Made by a program: the position numbers and the translations under genes. A DNA stretch of 64,000 bases. Origin: Acidobacteria bacterium 13_1_20CM_3_53_8 (GTDB lineage Bacteria; Acidobacteriota; Blastocatellia; Pyrinomonadales; Pyrinomonadaceae). Where the stretch lies: contig MNJR01000139.1 of the NCBI GenBank assembly GCA_001920415.1, positions 74,636 through 138,635 of the forward strand, read 5' to 3'. Positions 60,476 through 64,000 of this stretch are shown in pieces; the stretch's first letter is position 1, and every line of letters starts with the position of its first letter. The notes beneath the pieces are model-generated. The model saw nothing but the letters and a program-made list of their open reading frames with translations. It did no database searches and had not been told where the DNA came from.

Positions 60476-61845
60476 GCGAAACTACGGAAGAAAAATCTGA
60501 AGCCGCGAGCGGGGAAACGCCTGAGTCGGCCACAGGCGCAAAAAGAGTCGAAGCGCAGAGCGAAGAACGGCGCGTAATTAAAGATGCGCGTGGCGCGAAT
60601 AGAACTGCAATCGTAAGTCTAGTCGCGGTCGTGTGCGTGACGGCTATGGTCTTTCTGCTCTGGTGGTATTTCGGCGCGAAGAGTGGCGCGGGGCGTGTTG
60701 TTCCTGCGCCTAGAACAGTTCCTACGCCACAGACGGATAGCAACAGCGCAACAGCAGCAGCGCCATCTGAAGCAACAATCATACTCGCGCCTGATGTTGC
60801 CGAGCGCGCAGGAATAAAGATCGAAGCGGTCGGCGAGCAGATGGTGGCGGAAGCGAATGCTGGCGGCGCGACAGCTACGGGCGTTGTGCAGGCAAACTCG
60901 TATCGCTCTACACCTTTGGTGTCGCTCGTTGGCGGAATCGTCCGTCGCGTGAATGCGGAGTTGGGCCAATCCGTTCAGCGTGGACAGGTTCTTGCGGTTG
61001 TTTTCAGTGACGAGCTTGCCACTGCTCAGTCGAAATATTTGACAGCGCTCGCTGAGTTGGAAGAGCACGAGAAACATCATCGCCGCGAGATGCAGTTGGT
61101 AGAAATAGGCGCAGCAAGTCGAGAGGAATTGGAGCAAGCGACGACGATGATGAGAACCGCCGAATCGGAAGTCGCATCCGAGCGTCAGAAACTTTTACTT
61201 CTAGGTCTCACGCCGCAACGCATTGACCAGCTTAAATCTCCATCGCAGATAAGCTCGGAAGTTAACTTGACTGCGCCCATCGCAGGCACAATCGTCAACC
61301 GCACTGTCAATCCCGGCGAAGTCATAGAAGCTAACCGTGAGATGCTTCGCGTGGCAGACCTCTCAAGCGTCTGGGTCATAGCTCAAGTCTTTGAGCAGAA
61401 TCTCTCAGCCTTACGCACTGGCAGCGGCGCGAGTGTTACCTCCAACGCATATCCCGGAAAAATCTTTCGCGGCCATGTCGCTTACATTGATCCAAGTCTT
61501 GACCCCACTACGCGCACGGCGCAAGTCAGAGTGGAGCTTGCGAATCCGGGACAGATATTGAAGATAGGCATGTACGTCAACATCAATTTCGCAACCATTG
61601 GAGGCTCGGAAGCGACTGCGCCCGTGATTCCTGCTTCAGCCGTTCAGAACATCAACAATCAACAGGTCGTCTTCGTTACAACAAGTGACCCGAACCGTTT
61701 CGTGATGCGCGCCGTACGTCTCGCGCCTGAAGCGAACGGACGCTTCACCGTAATAGAAGGCTTGAGCGTGGGCGAGCGAATTGTGACCGACGGCAGCTTC
61801 ATGCTGCGCGCCGAATGGCTCAAGCTTCATCCCAATGGAACGTGA
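60472..61845 (+). CDS. RND periplasmic adaptor (CusB/CzcB-like membrane-fusion protein)
   Basis: 457 residues: a charged N-terminal tail, one membrane helix (AIVSLVAVVCVTAMVFLLWWYFG), an anti-silencing Ala/Pro/Thr linker, then lipoyl/beta-barrel adaptor text (VSLVGGIVRRVNAELGQSVQRGQVLAVVFSDEL, VNLTAPIAGTIVNRTVNPGEVIEANREMLRVADLSSVWVIAQVFEQNL, GYINPxxxPTTRT-like YIDPSLDPTTRTAQVRVELANPGQILKIGMYVNI). It links the inner-membrane pump to the outer channel. Gene order A-C-B in one transcript. No regulator gene is adjacent. Confidence 0.9.
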   Translation: MSETTEEKSEAASGETPESATGAKRVEAQSEERRVIKDARGANRTAIVSLVAVVCVTAMVFLLWWYFGAKSGAGRVVPAPRTVPTPQTDSNSATAAAPSEATIILAPDVAERAGIKIEAVGEQMVAEANAGGATATGVVQANSYRSTPLVSLVGGIVRRVNAELGQSVQRGQVLAVVFSDELATAQSKYLTALAELEEHEKHHRREMQLVEIGAASREELEQATTMMRTAESEVASERQKLLLLGLTPQRIDQLKSPSQISSEVNLTAPIAGTIVNRTVNPGEVIEANREMLRVADLSSVWVIAQVFEQNLSALRTGSGASVTSNAYPGKIFRGHVAYIDPSLDPTTRTAQVRVELANPGQILKIGMYVNINFATIGGSEATAPVIPASAVQNINNQQVVFVTTSDPNRFVMRAVRLAPEANGRFTVIEGLSVGERIVTDGSFMLRAEWLKLHPNGT

Positions 61846-61891
61846 CGAGAATGAGAATCTGAGTTCTTAGCGTACATGGTCAGCAATATTA

Positions 61892-62130
61892 AGCCATCGA
61901 AGACGGCGACAGAATAAAGCCCGCGAAAGCGGGCGGCAGCATAAAGCCCAGCCCGTGAGGGCTGGGAAAAGTAGCAGAAATTATTACGAAGCCCGCGTGA
62001 GCGGGCGACAGCCCTTTGATTATTATGGGCTGTCGCCATCTTCGATGGCTCGCTCTTCATTCTTTAACTTCTAACCCAGCGCTAACGCACTGGGCTTTAT
62101 GCTGTTGCCCTCTATCGAGGGCTTTGGATT
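61892..62130. repeat. Family F composite of nested small palindromes
   Basis: Outer arms AGCCATCGAAGACGGCGACA (61892-61912) and the complement at 62030-62050 match at 20 of 21 positions. Inside are independent hairpins CCCGCGAAAGCGGG, CCCAGCCCGTGAGGGCTGGG and CCCGCGTGAGCGGG, and outside CCCAGCGCTAACGCACTGGG and GCCCTCTATCGAGGGC. The rest of 61846-62411 holds no gene I can support. Confidence 0.85.
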
Positions 62131-62411
62131 GTCCCCTTTCAGTTGTTATAATCACCCCACCCCAACACCCCTGTTACTTGCAATCGTGAGCCGCGCGGCT
62201 CATGCATAGGCGAAGCTTGCCCTGAATCTCCTCCATTATTTTCGTCTCCCCAAGTTCTCTTTCGTCGCCATCGTAGAAAGTTTGTAACCGTTCGCGCCAT
62301 ACGAGCGTCAATAGAAGAAGGGGAAGCGTCAAACTATCCGAAAGCGCTGAAGAAATTTTTTAGGAAGAACGCGCTTCAAAATCTGTAATTCGTAAGTCGA
62401 GAGGAAGAGGG

Positions 62412-63653
62412 ATGAAAAGAGTTCTATTTATCTGCTTGTTGTGCATCTCTTGCGCGACACTGGCAAGCGCAATATTCGGACAAACGGCAACGAATGCGCC
62501 GGGCGCAGGTCAAACGTCTTCAAGCGCGGCGCAGAATCGCGTTGTCGGAGAAGTGACTGCGGTTGATGCTGCCGGTGGTGCGGTCACGCTCAAAATGGAC
62601 GACGGCCACACGGTCACAGTCAAAACCGATAACAGGACGGCTGTGCTGCGTGTGCGACCGGGCGAGACTCGTTCGGAGAACGCTGAGCACATCACGCTCG
62701 CTGATGTAAAAGTCGGAGACCGATTGTTCGCGCGCGGGACGCTTTCCACGGACGGTAGCAACTTGGCCGCGCGCCAGCTTGTAATCACAAGCGCTACTGC
62801 CATTGCTCAGGCCGAAGGTCAGAATCGTGAAGACTGGCGCAGGCGCGGCGTCTCTGGTCGAATCACCGCATTGAATTCTTCTACGAAAGAGATAACGGTT
62901 GAATCTCGTTCGCGCGAGGGCGCGCAGGTCGTAACAATCAACGCTTCTGGCAATGTGAAAATTCTTCGTTACGCGCCGGATTCTGCGGACGCTGCGAATG
63001 CAACGCCTGTTTCGCTTGCTGACCTGAAAGTTGGCGACCAGATTCGCGCTCGCGGCGATAGAAGCGCGGACGGCTCGCACTTCACAGCCGAAGAGATAAT
63101 CGTAGGCTCTTTCATCAGAACCGGCGGCATAGTCACAGCGATTAATCCTGCCACTAACGAAGTCACAATCAAGAATGACCAGACTGGAAATACTGTGACG
63201 GTGAAGATAGGCCAGCGCTCCACTCTGCGACGCATCACGCCGGAAGTTGCTGCTCAACTGGCGCAGCAGCGAGCGCAGGCCGAGCAGCAGAGAGCGCAGG
63301 CAGGAGGAGTAGGCGCGCAGGGGCGTACACAGGGCGGTAATGGGAACGCTGGCGGCAGAGAGGCAGGCGCGCGCGGCGGACAACGCGGAGCGGGCGGCAG
63401 GAATTTTCAACAGATGTTCGATGGCCTGCCCGCGATCGGCATAGCTGATTTGAAGAAAGGCGACATGGTCTTCGTTGTGGCTTCTGCGGGCGCGGATGCT
63501 TCGCACGCAACGGCAGTCACGCTCGTAACTGGCGACGCAGATTTCATCACGCGCCTGCTCAGATTTCAGGGAAGGCCGCAGCGCGGTCCTAACAGTCCGG
63601 GTCTTCCAGGCGACGTAGTGGGCGGCGGCACAAGCCCACGCGAACAGCCATAG
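62412..63653 (+). CDS. Exported DUF5666-repeat protein
   Basis: 413 residues with a signal peptide. At least three DUF5666-like beta modules (VVGEVTAVDAAGGAVTLKMDDGHTVTVKTDNRT; VSGRITALNSSTKEITVESRS; GGIVTAINPATNEVTIKNDQTGNTVTVKIG), each followed by LADLKVGDRLFARG-type text. A Gln/Gly/Arg-rich low-complexity stretch (about 283-335) separates the third module from the last. Common in Acidobacteriota envelopes; role unknown. Confidence 0.82.
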   Translation: MKRVLFICLLCISCATLASAIFGQTATNAPGAGQTSSSAAQNRVVGEVTAVDAAGGAVTLKMDDGHTVTVKTDNRTAVLRVRPGETRSENAEHITLADVKVGDRLFARGTLSTDGSNLAARQLVITSATAIAQAEGQNREDWRRRGVSGRITALNSSTKEITVESRSREGAQVVTINASGNVKILRYAPDSADAANATPVSLADLKVGDQIRARGDRSADGSHFTAEEIIVGSFIRTGGIVTAINPATNEVTIKNDQTGNTVTVKIGQRSTLRRITPEVAAQLAQQRAQAEQQRAQAGGVGAQGRTQGGNGNAGGREAGARGGQRGAGGRNFQQMFDGLPAIGIADLKKGDMVFVVASAGADASHATAVTLVTGDADFITRLLRFQGRPQRGPNSPGLPGDVVGGGTSPREQP

Positions 63654-63658
63654 AGAAA

Positions 63659-63738
63659 CAGTTTTCAGTTTTTAGTTTTCAGTTTTCAGTAAAAGCTCGC
63701 TTGCTCTTCTTCTGAAAACTAAAAACTGAAAACTGTTC
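63659..63738. repeat. Family E inverted repeat, copy E2
   Basis: CAGTTTTCAGTTTTTAGTTT... (63659-63690) faces TGAAAACTAAAAACTGAAAA... (63711-63738), with AAAGCTCGCTTGCTCTTC between. It lies just before the start of the next gene. Confidence 0.88.
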
Positions 63739-63756
63739 TTTAAGGGGGGAGTAGGT

Positions 63757-64000
63757 ATGTGGTTGGTTGAGGGTGTGGTTCGGCGTGGGTTCGTTCTGTT
63801 GATCTTCGTTCTGTCCTGTTCTTTGAGTCTGACGGCGCAGCAGCAGTCTATGGGGACTCTGCGTGGAACGGTTGCGGATCAGTTGGGGGGCGTGATAGTT
63901 GGCGCGACCGTTACGGTCACGGATGCGAGCGGCGTGGCGAGAACTGCTACGACGGACGATCAGGGGCGCTATGCTGTTTCAGGACTTGCGCCCGGTCGCT
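63757..64000 (+). CDS. N-terminus of a TonB-receptor-like protein with a carboxypeptidase regulatory domain (cut by window edge)
   Basis: 81 residues visible: a signal peptide (FVLLIFVLSCSLSLTAQQQ) then GTLRGTVADQLGGVIVGATVTVTD and DQGRYAVSGLAPGR, the CarboxypepD_reg pattern that opens the large Cna-like/TonB-dependent outer-membrane proteins abundant in Acidobacteriota. GGGGGGAG precedes the ATG. The rest lies beyond the window. Confidence 0.85.
   Translation, partial: MWLVEGVVRRGFVLLIFVLSCSLSLTAQQQSMGTLRGTVADQLGGVIVGATVTVTDASGVARTATTDDQGRYAVSGLAPGR

Overview
The window looks like chromosomal DNA of an Acidobacteriota bacterium, most likely class Blastocatellia. This is inferred from gene content: a GWxTD-domain protein, a carboxypeptidase-regulatory-domain outer-membrane protein at the right edge, a DUF5666-type secreted protein, many exported peptidases, two DinB-like proteins, an LPS heptosyltransferase (so two membranes) and an AfsR/BTAD-type regulator. 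Base composition by eye is in the mid-50s % GC, with two clearly AT-richer stretches at about 5.2-7.1 kb and 14.25-18.7 kb. I see no rRNA, tRNA, CRISPR array, transposase or prophage.

Layout. 0-5.2 kb: housekeeping genes (acpS, a pgeF-type multicopper-oxidase-like gene, a DsbD-N-domain protein, rlmN), a LACTB-like hydrolase and a DinB protein. 5.16-7.08 kb: an AT-rich block that I read as three consecutive integron gene cassettes without an integrase (a DarT-like toxin, a YefM/YoeB module, a small membrane protein), separated by two attC sites of 102 and 103 nt. 7.1-14 kb: DinB, a double M16 peptidase, endonuclease V and the GWxTD protein. 14.19-18.76 kb: an AT-rich four-gene island (geranylgeranyl-reductase-like flavoprotein, three membrane proteins including an SSS transporter) lying between the two arms of one inverted repeat. 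18.7-24.6 kb: tatA-tatC and LPS genes (GT2, 2OG oxygenase, waaC). 24.7-33.3 kb: a B12-binding-like protein, a SurA-DsbA fusion, a UbiB kinase, a broken M20 amidohydrolase and a prolyl oligopeptidase. 34-41.6 kb: a lone STAND-type ATPase, an AfsR-like giant regulator, and a subtilase with an octapeptide-repeat N-terminus and SLH-like C-terminus. 42.2-54.5 kb: a GntR/histone-H1-like fusion, a PQQ sugar dehydrogenase, an ABC-2 exporter, DNA repair genes (nth, an AlkA-type glycosylase), a broken CocE/NonD hydrolase and citrate synthase. 54.6-61.9 kb: a copper/silver-type efflux cluster (Cys-rich protein, YtkA-like lipoprotein, CusA, TolC-like, CusB-like). 62.4-64 kb: a DUF5666 protein and the start of a TonB-receptor-like protein.

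Three window-wide patterns stand out. First, nearly every intergenic gap holds an inverted repeat from one of several dispersed families. Many are concentric, one palindrome sitting inside the loop of another, up to five layers at 41.7-42.1 kb, and the AT-rich 14-18 kb island sits in the same central position. Second, repeat family A abuts the 3' end of a gene at all nine of its locations and often supplies the last codons and the stop. Third, four exported hydrolases (LACTB-like, M20, S8, CocE) each carry a short internal deletion. In three of them it removes a catalytic residue or motif, while the rest of the protein is intact. Whether these are real deletions or assembly errors cannot be told from the sequence.
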